From: CAZUMW01 sp964621615
GTDB taxonomy: Bacteria; Desulfobacterota; WTBG01; CAIYCZ01; CAIRTM01
Reading direction: 5' to 3'
Length of the DNA: 64,000 nt
Assembly (NCBI GenBank): GCA_964621615.1
Contig: CAZUMW010000016.1
Coordinates: forward strand, 1 to 64,000
Under the pieces are notes generated by a model. That model searched no databases and had not been told where the DNA came from. It was given only the letters and a program-made list of their open reading frames with translations. Numbering within the stretch: position 1 is the first letter of the stretch; each line of letters begins with the position of its first letter. Positions 7,726 through 15,900 of this stretch are shown one piece after another. A program made the translations under genes and the position numbers.

Positions 7726-10494
7726 ATGCAGCAACGACAAAATGCAACGCTACGAGATATTCTGTATATTTTCTTTAAAAACACGCGGATAATTGCCATC
7801 ATCTTCCTCACATCCGTCATAATCGCGACGGTGTATTCATTTACGGCGGTCCCGCTGTACACGGCGGAAACCAAGCTGCTGGTCAAGATGGGCAAGGAAA
7901 AGTTCTCAGCGCTCGAGGATTACAGCAAAACCAGCTACAATGTTCTGTTTCAGGAGCGCAGCCAGAACATCAACAACGAAATCGAGATCCTGGAAAACCC
8001 GGCGCTTACCAAGGCGCTGTATCCCGTCCTCAAGGAAAAGCTCAAACAGGTTCCGGTTATTACCGAGAAAACGGTGCTCGGGGTTTTTATGACGGTGGTC
8101 TCCAACGCGTTCAGCTTTGCAAAGCGGGTGATCATGATCCCCTTTGACATTCTGGGCCTGACCAGGCATCTGTCAGCCGATGAGCAGCTCATGCTTGCGT
8201 TCCAGAGCTCGCTTGATGTCGAGTATCTGGAGGACACCGATATGCTCAAGCTTTCCTTCACCTGGAAAGATCCTGAATTCGCCGCCTTTGCGGTCAACAC
8301 CTATGCCAAAGAATATTTATACCAGCGCACCCAGGTTCACAAGTCGGAAGATTCATACGAATTTTACGTCGATCAGATACAGCTGTATGACCGGAAGCTG
8401 ACCGATGTCGAAAACCAGCTCCAGGAGTTTATTTCGCGCGGCGGAATCGCAAACATAGAGCTGCAGAAAGAGCTGCTGCTGAAAACCATTGCAGAGCTTG
8501 AAACGCGATACAACGATGCGCTGATCGAGTATCAGCAGGCGCTCATAAAGCTTCAAAGCGTCAAGAATATGTACCGTAAGCCGGGCGTATGGATCGAGAC
8601 ACCGGACATAGGAGAAGACGTATCTGATAAGCAGGCCTATCTGCGCGAGCTGGATACGGCCTATTTCAGCCTCAAGCTTGAGCGGGAGCGCCTTTTGAAG
8701 CGCTATACCCCATCGGCCCGGGAGGTGCGCAGCATCGATGTGCAGCTCAGCAATCTGCGCGACCAGAAAGCCGAAAGCCTTATAAACATTCTGGAAATGG
8801 ATCTTGAAACCTCGGAGAGCAACAAAGACAGCCTCTCCGGGGAGCTGACCGAAAACAGAAAGCGGCTTGAAAAGCTCAATTCGCTTACCTTTCGCCTGCA
8901 GCAGCTCGAGCGTGCGCGCAGCATCGCAAAGGACAATTTTGTATTATACAAAAAGAAGGCAGAGGATTTGCGCATATTCGACAGCCTTGACAAGCGGCTG
9001 ATAACGAGCGTAAAAATCCTGAGCCCTGCGCTTCCCCCCATAGCGCCCTCCCACCCGAAAAAAGCGCTTATCATCGGCATGGCAGCGTTTCTGGGGCTGT
9101 TTCTCGGGTTCGGGTTTGCATCAATTAATGAATTTTTCAATCACGCATTCAGGGACGAATATGATATATCCGGCTTTCTTGACATCCCGCTGCTCATGAG
9201 CGTTGCCTACATACCCGGCGCTCCCGCAAAGGGCACCGGGCAGGGGCCCTTCAAAAGGCTGCTGGCTGCCTTTCGCAGGCCGGGAAAAGCCCGGCAGCGG
9301 CCCCCCTCACCGTCGGGTGATGCCGCGGAGCCGCAGGCCAAAAGCCCCTCACTGCTCGGCCGGATCGGAAGCCGGCTCAAGCGGGCGGGGTCCGGAAGGA
9401 ATAAAACGACTGCTAAAACGCTGGCCGCGCTGCTGGCGTGCCTGATACTTGTTGCCGCCGCTGCGGAAATCATAACAAGCCGGAGCGGGATGGACACGGC
9501 GTCAAAACGGCGCCCGGTTCCGCGCGGGCCGGCGCCTGCAGCCTCGCCGGACACGGCTCTTTCTGAACAAACCGACGCAGCGGTGCCCGTGCAGCAGGGC
9601 TTGCCGCCTTTGGAGAAGGCGGTTTCGCCGTCGGCGCCTGAGGCGCCCGGGGACCGGGCCGCCGGGGCCTCCCCGGAGCCTGATACCGAAATCGATGAGA
9701 GCAAAGAACCTGCTCCGGAAAAGGACGCTGCCTCTGCACCTTCCCCGGAGCCCGGAGCGGACAGGCCTGCCGATACGGCACCCGCAGCACGGCAGCAGCC
9801 TGCCCCGGACGCTGCCGCCGGGAAGCCGGATAATGCAGCGCACACGAAGCCCGCACAAAAAACATCAGCTCCCCGGCCGGCTGAGCATCAAGAGGCCTAT
9901 TATACCGTTCAGGTGAGCACGGAGCGGGTCAAAGACAATGTCGATGCGTTTGTCAGGCAGCTGAGCCGGGAGGGATACCCGGTTTATGTTGTTGAGCGCA
10001 GCACGAGAAGCGGAGAAACGCTGTATAAAATCCGCATCGGCGCGTTTGATACCAAACAGCGGGCCGCGCATACGGCAAGCAGCTATCACGCAGAAACCGG
10101 CAAGCCGTATCTGATCGTCCGCTCCACTGTTCAGCGCCAGGCATCCGGGGAATCTGAAGGCATGCAGCAGCAGCCCCCTGCGCCCGGGGACAGGGAGGCG
10201 GGCGCTTCATCCTCCGGACCGGGAGCCGACAGCCGTACCGCGTTTTCGCCGGGGCACCATTTTACCGTTCAGATAAATTCATATGCGAGGAAGCCCAATG
10301 CGTTGCGGGAGCGGGACCGCCTGCAAGGCGCAGGCCATTCCCCGTATATTGTTACCGAAGATATCGGGGGAAAAACCCTGCACAAGGTATGCACCGGGTT
10401 GTTTGAAACCCGGAGCCGGGCAGTGGAGTACAAAAAAACGCACAACCTAACCAACGCCATCATTGTAAGGTGCTCAGATGAACAGCAAAACTGA
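7726..10494 (+). CDS. Wzz/GumC-type chain-length protein fused to two SPOR domains
   Basis: The 922-residue product starts as a normal Wzz/GNVR co-polymerase: first membrane segment at about 21-42, a long periplasmic coiled-coil region, the proline-rich motif LPPIAPSHP and a second membrane segment at about 447-467. Instead of ending or continuing into a kinase it has a basic cytoplasmic stretch (about 480-560), a third membrane segment at about 565-585 and a Pro/Ala/Glu-rich linker of some 135 residues. Two SPOR domains follow: about 723-798 (YYTVQVSTERV) and about 844-920 (HFTVQINSYARKPNALRERD). The third segment would place the SPOR pair in the periplasm, where this family binds denuded glycan strands. 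The kinase-like gene overlaps its end by 17 bp. Confidence 0.9.
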   Translation: MQQRQNATLRDILYIFFKNTRIIAIIFLTSVIIATVYSFTAVPLYTAETKLLVKMGKEKFSALEDYSKTSYNVLFQERSQNINNEIEILENPALTKALYPVLKEKLKQVPVITEKTVLGVFMTVVSNAFSFAKRVIMIPFDILGLTRHLSADEQLMLAFQSSLDVEYLEDTDMLKLSFTWKDPEFAAFAVNTYAKEYLYQRTQVHKSEDSYEFYVDQIQLYDRKLTDVENQLQEFISRGGIANIELQKELLLKTIAELETRYNDALIEYQQALIKLQSVKNMYRKPGVWIETPDIGEDVSDKQAYLRELDTAYFSLKLERERLLKRYTPSAREVRSIDVQLSNLRDQKAESLINILEMDLETSESNKDSLSGELTENRKRLEKLNSLTFRLQQLERARSIAKDNFVLYKKKAEDLRIFDSLDKRLITSVKILSPALPPIAPSHPKKALIIGMAAFLGLFLGFGFASINEFFNHAFRDEYDISGFLDIPLLMSVAYIPGAPAKGTGQGPFKRLLAAFRRPGKARQRPPSPSGDAAEPQAKSPSLLGRIGSRLKRAGSGRNKTTAKTLAALLACLILVAAAAEIITSRSGMDTASKRRPVPRGPAPAASPDTALSEQTDAAVPVQQGLPPLEKAVSPSAPEAPGDRAAGASPEPDTEIDESKEPAPEKDAASAPSPEPGADRPADTAPAARQQPAPDAAAGKPDNAAHTKPAQKTSAPRPAEHQEAYYTVQVSTERVKDNVDAFVRQLSREGYPVYVVERSTRSGETLYKIRIGAFDTKQRAAHTASSYHAETGKPYLIVRSTVQRQASGESEGMQQQPPAPGDREAGASSSGPGADSRTAFSPGHHFTVQINSYARKPNALRERDRLQGAGHSPYIVTEDIGGKTLHKVCTGLFETRSRAVEYKKTHNLTNAIIVRCSDEQQN

Positions 10495-11182
10495 CAGCGC
10501 GCAGGAGCCCCGGAGCACGGGGGGGCATGTAAAATCAGCGGCAGGAATCTATCTGATGGAGCATTTGTTTGACCATTTTTACAAGCTCATGATAGATCTC
10601 AAATCACGTTCGGACCGCACAAGCCAATCGGTCGTTATGGGGGCCTGCAATTACGGTGAGGGCGCCACCACCATGGCGCTCAACTTTGCCTCCGCCCTTG
10701 CACATGACCCGTCTAAAAACATCCTGCTGATAGACGGAAACCTGCGCTCTCCCCACCTGCATAATTATTTCCGCTGCGAGCGGGCAAACGGTATCGTTGA
10801 TCTGATACGGGGGGACATTGATATCGAGCAGGCGATCAGAAAGACTTCGACGCAGCGGCTGTATTTCATACCCGCAGGGCGCGAGCACAGCAGCCCCATC
10901 ATTTTATTCGAGTCCGCAGAATTTGCAGCGGTTATGGAAAAGCTGCACGCGATGTTCGAGTTCATTATTTTTGACTCCTCGCCGCTGATCCGCTTTTCGG
11001 AAACCACAATGCTGGCAAGCCGGCTTGACGGGCTTATACTGATCCTCGAGGCGGAAAGCACTCGCCGCGAGGTCGCTCAGGTGGCCAGGAGCAACCTGGA
11101 GCGCACCGGCGCGCATGTTTACGGCGCCATTCTGAATAAAAAGCAGTTTTATATTCCGCAGAAACTATATAGATTGCTCTAG
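10478..11182 (+). CDS. Degenerate CpsD/CapB-type BY-kinase-like ATPase
   Basis: This 234-residue protein has the fold pattern of bacterial tyrosine kinases that pair with Wzz proteins. The Walker A position reads GACNYGEGATTMA (about residues 55-67), so the usual GKS/T lysine is alanine. Walker A' reads LLIDGNLRSP, with Asn where the second Asp normally sits. Walker B (FIIFDSSPL) is intact. The C terminus has only two tyrosines near its end (QFYIPQKLYRLL) rather than a long Tyr cluster. It probably still docks on the upstream Wzz-like protein, but catalysis is doubtful. AAGGTG precedes the ATG inside the end of the previous gene. Lysine-less relatives are known in polysaccharide loci, so this is unusual rather than unique. 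Confidence 0.85.
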   Translation: MNSKTDSAQEPRSTGGHVKSAAGIYLMEHLFDHFYKLMIDLKSRSDRTSQSVVMGACNYGEGATTMALNFASALAHDPSKNILLIDGNLRSPHLHNYFRCERANGIVDLIRGDIDIEQAIRKTSTQRLYFIPAGREHSSPIILFESAEFAAVMEKLHAMFEFIIFDSSPLIRFSETTMLASRLDGLILILEAESTRREVAQVARSNLERTGAHVYGAILNKKQFYIPQKLYRLL

Positions 11183-11192
11183 CGCGGCTTCC

Positions 11193-12701
11193 ATGAACAC
11201 TCCTCCCCCACAGCATGTTTGTCCCGGCAGCGGAGACAGGAGCCTGTCCGCAACCCTTATTGCATTCATTCTCGGGATTTCCGGTGCGTGGCTCGCCGCC
11301 TTTTCAGCAGGGCTGGAAGCAAAATACATTATAGCCACCATTGCCGCCGCTATCATTATCGCCGTGTCGGTATCGGTTGCCGACAGCAGCAAAGCGGTTT
11401 ATTTTCTTGTGGCCCTTTTTGCGCTGAGCATCCCGTTTTACTTCGACATTCACTTTTTCGCCCGCGAGCATATCGGAGGGGCGGTCGGGCTGTTTATATC
11501 AGTCAGCTTTCTGCTTATTGTGCCGATCGGCTTTCTGCTGGCGTATAAAAAGTCAGCCGGGGGAAAGCGCCCGCTTGACGGGAACCGGCCGATGCTTATC
11601 GCCCCGGTGCTGTATATGGCCGCCGGCATATGCAGCCTCGTGAACGCATCCTACCCGGTGCTCACGCTTTTCGAGCTGTTCAGAATAGCGACCCTCATTA
11701 TCATATTCCTTTTTATCATGAACCTGCACACAAAGCGCCAGATAAGCACCCTGATCGCGGTTTTGATTGCCGGCGCCGTCATTGAATCGGTGCTCTGCAT
11801 CATACAGTATAAAACGGGACGGACCCTCGGGCTGGAGGCAATCGGCGAGGCGGCTGTGGTGCAGCAGTTCCTCGGCAAAATGTACACGCGAACAACGGGC
11901 ACGCTGGGGCACCCGAATATTGCAGCATACTATTTCGAAATGCTGCTGCCGCTTTCCTTTGCCATGCTCATAGTTGAGCGCTCACGGCTGCTGAAGGCGC
12001 TCTATTTTGCTGCGCTTGTTATCGGGGCCTTTGCGCTTATGACCACCCTGTCCCGGGGCGCCTGGATCACCCTCCCGCTGTCGCTGAGCATAGTTTTTTT
12101 CGTGCTGTCCGGCAGAAGGCTGCTTCAGCCTAAAACCGGCGTGCTTATTTTCCTGGGCGGGCTTCTTGCGATTGTCATAGCGCTGGCCATGTATCCGACT
12201 GTCAAAAAGCGCCTTTTTCACGATGACTACCGGTCGGCCGAGCAGAGAATACCGCTCAACCAGGCGGCGCTGTCCGTCATCCGGCAGTATCCGGTGTTCG
12301 GCGTCGGCCTCAACAACGGCGGAAAGGTGTTCAAACAGTTCGACGCCACCGGCAAGTCGAGAATTTGGAAGCATAGCGGACACGTGGTGCATAACATGTT
12401 TCTTGCAGTGTGCATGGACGTGGGCGTTGTGGGCCTTCTGGCCTTTCTGGGGATATTTGTTGTATCCCTTCGGGCTGCATTTAAAATCCTGTTCAGGGTT
12501 TCCCTGTGGTATCGGGGTGTTCTGATCGGCGTCAGCGCAGGAATTATCGGCCACCTTGTGCACAGCATGTTCGACCCCGGATTTTTAACCGCCATGAATA
12601 TTTCTACGCTTGTCTTCACCCTCCTCGGCATTATCGGATCGGTAAGCGTTATGTACCGGAGCGGCACGGACGTGCACCAGCGGGCCCTGCAGGCGCAGTA
12701 A
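11193..12701 (+). CDS. O-antigen ligase/polymerase family membrane protein (Wzy_C type)
   Basis: The 502-residue protein has about 11-12 hydrophobic segments and the large periplasmic loop typical of the O-antigen ligase family. Conserved features include GTLGHPNIAAYYFE, TLSRGAWITLPLS, FGVGLNNGGKVF and a His in GHVVHNMFLAV. In this locus, which lacks another candidate, it is best read as the polymerase (Wzy) that joins lipid-linked repeat units. Ligase and polymerase cannot be told apart from sequence. It starts 10 bp after the kinase-like gene in the same rightward run. Confidence 0.88.
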   Translation: MNTPPPQHVCPGSGDRSLSATLIAFILGISGAWLAAFSAGLEAKYIIATIAAAIIIAVSVSVADSSKAVYFLVALFALSIPFYFDIHFFAREHIGGAVGLFISVSFLLIVPIGFLLAYKKSAGGKRPLDGNRPMLIAPVLYMAAGICSLVNASYPVLTLFELFRIATLIIIFLFIMNLHTKRQISTLIAVLIAGAVIESVLCIIQYKTGRTLGLEAIGEAAVVQQFLGKMYTRTTGTLGHPNIAAYYFEMLLPLSFAMLIVERSRLLKALYFAALVIGAFALMTTLSRGAWITLPLSLSIVFFVLSGRRLLQPKTGVLIFLGGLLAIVIALAMYPTVKKRLFHDDYRSAEQRIPLNQAALSVIRQYPVFGVGLNNGGKVFKQFDATGKSRIWKHSGHVVHNMFLAVCMDVGVVGLLAFLGIFVVSLRAAFKILFRVSLWYRGVLIGVSAGIIGHLVHSMFDPGFLTAMNISTLVFTLLGIIGSVSVMYRSGTDVHQRALQAQ

Positions 12702-12717
12702 TACACACTCGGCACAT

Positions 12718-14688
12718 ATGACTCTGTCTCCAAAGCTCTCCGTTATTATTGTAAGCTGGAACACTGCGCAACTGCTGCGCCGGTGCCTTGCCTCCCTTGT
12801 GCCCGCGCTGGCCTCCGTGCCCCATGAAATAATCGTTGTCGATAACGGCTCCTCGGACGGCTCCCCGGAAATGGTGGCCGAAAGGTTTCCCGATTCGATA
12901 CTTATACGAAACCGGCACAATGAAGGGTTTGCCCGGGCAGGCAATCGCGGGATGCGCGCTGCGCGGGGAACCTATATTCTGCTTTTGAACTCGGACACAG
13001 AGGTTGAAAGCAGCGCCGTGCTCAGCCGGTGGGTTTCTTTCATGGACGAGCGCCCGGAAGCGGGAGCCAGCGGGTGCCGGCTTGTGCTCCCTGACGGACG
13101 GCATCAGGTGGGCGATGCGGGCTGCCGCCCCTGCGTGAAAACCCTGTTTAATTATGCGCTTTTTCTTTCGCTGTTATTTCCCCGCCGCTGCAGGGGCATG
13201 TTTGTCAGCCGCGTGCCGGGAAACGATGCGCTGCCGGTCGACTGGGTGTGCGGTGCCGCCCTCATGGTCCGCAGGGACATTCTCGAGCGGACGGGGCTGC
13301 TGGATGAGGCGGTGTTCATGTACGCCGAGGACATTGAGTGGGGGTGCCGCATCAAATCCTGCGGCTACAGCATATATTACCTGCCGTTTCTGCGGATTGT
13401 GCATCTGCATGGGGCAAGCACAAAAAAGCGAACCGGAGACCAGTCCTTCGGATCGCTCTGGCTTGAAAATATCCGGAAGCTGTACGGCAGGCTCAACCCG
13501 GCGGGATCGATCCGGGTCTTTGACCTGCTTATGACGGCTGCATTTCTGCTGAGAGCCGCTGCGTACGGCACTCTGTTCTGCATAACCATGCGACCGCGCT
13601 TCAGGGCAAAAGCAATACAGGTATACGGCTTTCTGCGCTCGGCGATCCGCTGTGCCCGGCTCTCCGCATCCGCCCCCGGGCCTGAAGCGGGCTTTGGCGC
13701 AGCTGCCGCTCCCGATCCCGCTGAAGGCGGCGGGCCGGAGATATCAGTTATTATCCCGACATACAACCGGGCGCCTATTATCGAAAAATGCCTTCGCGCG
13801 CTCGAGGCGCAGGATTATCCGGCACACCGCTTCGAGGTCATTGTTGCCGATGACGGATCGGAAGACGACACGCTGCAGAAAGTGATGCGCCGCGCTTCAG
13901 AGGCGGACTGCGCAGTGCGCTATCTCAGGCAGCCAAACAGCGGGGCAAACGCCGCCCGGAACAAAGCTGTGCGAGAGGCTGCGGGCAGGCTGCTGCTGTT
14001 TATAAACGATGACACCATAGCCGATCCCGCGCTTGTTTCCTGCCACGAGCGCTGCCACCGGCAGCATCCCGGAGAAGCCACGGCCGTGCTCGGCCGCGTG
14101 ACCATATCGCCCGACGTCCCGCCGTCCATTTTTTCCCGGCTTCACCTTGACGGCTGCTTTGCGCAGTGGGAGGGGCGGCGTGAGCTGGACTGGCGGGCGT
14201 TTTATACGTGCAACGTGTCGGTTAAAAAAAGCTTTCTCATGAAATACGGCATGTTCGAGGAGCGGCTCAGATATCACGAGGACATAGAGCTGGCCGAGCG
14301 TCTATCGCGCCACGGACTGAAGGTTATCTACAGCCCGGATGCGCTCGGGCTGCACTGCCACAGCCTCTCCGAACAGGAGTACCTCAGGGTTGCAGAGCGT
14401 GACGGAAGGGCGCTGGCGCACTGGTATATGAAATCCCCGCACCTCAAGAAGAAGCTGTCCCTGGTGAACTTTTCCCCGGGAGCCGCGCCCATGAAAAGGC
14501 TGAAGCATGCAGCGGGCGATATGATCATAAACAGGCTCACCATGAATATGATTTGCGGCATTGCCCGGTATTTCAGCAGCAGGAATGAATCTGTTGCTCT
14601 GTATCTGTACGCTAAAGCCTATGAATCGATTAAGCGGGGCGCTGTCCGCAAAGAGCTGAAGAATTCAATGCGCATATACTCACAATGA
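12718..14688 (+). CDS. Tandem family 2 glycosyltransferase with two GT2 domains
   Basis: The 656-residue product carries two complete GT-A domains. The first (about 5-240) has SVIIVSWNTAQLL, DNGSSDGS and LLNSDTEV, a pattern common in rhamnosyl- or galactofuranosyl-type GT2 enzymes. A hydrophobic stretch near 270-295 and a Pro/Ala-rich linker separate it from the second (about 340-600) with SVIIPTYNRAP, ADDGSEDDT, INDDTIAD and YHEDIELAERLSRHG. Each domain has its acidic metal motif, so both could be active and add two successive sugars. It ends in a 4 bp ATGA overlap with the next glycosyltransferase gene. Confidence 0.92.
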   Translation: MTLSPKLSVIIVSWNTAQLLRRCLASLVPALASVPHEIIVVDNGSSDGSPEMVAERFPDSILIRNRHNEGFARAGNRGMRAARGTYILLLNSDTEVESSAVLSRWVSFMDERPEAGASGCRLVLPDGRHQVGDAGCRPCVKTLFNYALFLSLLFPRRCRGMFVSRVPGNDALPVDWVCGAALMVRRDILERTGLLDEAVFMYAEDIEWGCRIKSCGYSIYYLPFLRIVHLHGASTKKRTGDQSFGSLWLENIRKLYGRLNPAGSIRVFDLLMTAAFLLRAAAYGTLFCITMRPRFRAKAIQVYGFLRSAIRCARLSASAPGPEAGFGAAAAPDPAEGGGPEISVIIPTYNRAPIIEKCLRALEAQDYPAHRFEVIVADDGSEDDTLQKVMRRASEADCAVRYLRQPNSGANAARNKAVREAAGRLLLFINDDTIADPALVSCHERCHRQHPGEATAVLGRVTISPDVPPSIFSRLHLDGCFAQWEGRRELDWRAFYTCNVSVKKSFLMKYGMFEERLRYHEDIELAERLSRHGLKVIYSPDALGLHCHSLSEQEYLRVAERDGRALAHWYMKSPHLKKKLSLVNFSPGAAPMKRLKHAAGDMIINRLTMNMICGIARYFSSRNESVALYLYAKAYESIKRGAVRKELKNSMRIYSQ

Positions 14689-15848
14689 CCGGTAAGCCAA
14701 CCATAGCCTTTTTTATGCTTTCAGCGGGAACCATGTACGGCGGTTCGGAAAGTTACGTGCTCACCGCTGCACAATGCCTTGCAGGCGAGTTCAACGTCAA
14801 GCTGATTGTGGGGCGAGGGCCGCACACGGATGATTTTTCATCGCTTGCCGAGTCCCCCGATATTGAGTGGATAGAGGTCCCCATTGTTTCCCGCACGTCA
14901 CGGGCTGCCATCATGCTGATCAAAAGCGGCCTGCACAGAAAATTAAACCAGTATGAGGTTGAAATGCTGAGCGCCTTTTTTTCTATGCGCGCGATACGGC
15001 GGTTTCTCCGGGATGTTGACCTGCTCGAGGTTCAGTATGCCCCGGACAGCCTTCTGTTTCCCTTTGTAAGCAGCCGCATCAAAAAAATCGTTCATTTTCA
15101 CGGCACCGGCCTCACGGCGCTGTATAATTTTTTTCGCAGCAGGCTTGAGCCCCGCACCGACCGGTTTGTCGCCTGCAGCCGGTGGTGCAAAAACCACATG
15201 CAGAATGCGGACCACATACAAAACATCGACGTGGTGTATAACGCCGTGGATACCGATCGGTTCCGCCCCTGCGCGGCGGGCTCCGGCGCCGTGCCTGAAG
15301 GTGCAGGGCGGAGCGATTTTACGCTCGGCACAGTCGGACGCCTGAGCCGGGCAAAGGGGGTTGATGTTTTGTTTCAGGCCGTACAGCAGCTTGGCGGAGG
15401 CGCTGCCTGCTTTGCCGCCGGCCCCCCTGATACCGGGTTTGCGGGGGAGCTGAGCCGTTACAGCTCCAGCGGCTTTTTTCACGCCCTGGGCCCCGTGTCC
15501 AACAGATACATGCCCGGCTTTTATAACGGGCTTGACTGCTTTGTGCTTGCCTCGCTCAGCGAAACGTTTCCCATAACCCTGCTTGAGGCAATGGCGTGCG
15601 GGGTGCCGGTCGTTGCAACCCGCGTAGGCGGCATACCGGAAATAGTCGATGACGGAAAAAACGGCATTCTGATCCCGCCCCGGAGCCCCGCTGCGCTGGC
15701 TGATGCGCTGCAGTCGCTCATGAGGGATAAAGCCGGGCGGGATGCCATGGGGCGGCGGGCGCGCGAGACCGTGCAGCGGGGATTTTCGCACGAGCGGCTT
15801 TCGCGGGACCTGAAAAAATTCTACCGCAGCGTGCTCAGCGCCGGATAG
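14685..15848 (+). CDS. Glycosyltransferase family 4
   Basis: The 387-residue protein is a GT-B enzyme. The N-terminal half starts with FFMLSAGTMYGGSESYVLTA, and the acceptor-side Gly-His region is HFHGTGLTALYNFF. The C-terminal half has LGTVGRLSRAKGVDVLF and ETFPITLLEAMACGVPVVAT, including the EX7E-type glutamates of family 4. It should transfer a sugar to a lipid-linked intermediate inside the cell. The ATG overlaps the preceding stop by 4 bp. Donor and linkage cannot be assigned. Confidence 0.92.
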   Translation: MTGKPTIAFFMLSAGTMYGGSESYVLTAAQCLAGEFNVKLIVGRGPHTDDFSSLAESPDIEWIEVPIVSRTSRAAIMLIKSGLHRKLNQYEVEMLSAFFSMRAIRRFLRDVDLLEVQYAPDSLLFPFVSSRIKKIVHFHGTGLTALYNFFRSRLEPRTDRFVACSRWCKNHMQNADHIQNIDVVYNAVDTDRFRPCAAGSGAVPEGAGRSDFTLGTVGRLSRAKGVDVLFQAVQQLGGGAACFAAGPPDTGFAGELSRYSSSGFFHALGPVSNRYMPGFYNGLDCFVLASLSETFPITLLEAMACGVPVVATRVGGIPEIVDDGKNGILIPPRSPAALADALQSLMRDKAGRDAMGRRARETVQRGFSHERLSRDLKKFYRSVLSAG

Positions 15849-15900
15849 CCTGCCGGCGCCGGCACGCTCCGGTGCACTGTTCCCGGACGGATGTGATGCA

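Noticed and set aside
9500..9900. Several overlapping open frames on both strands
   Set aside because: They arise from the biased Pro/Ala/Glu codons in the linker of the Wzz-SPOR protein. Only the plus-strand frame has domain continuity.
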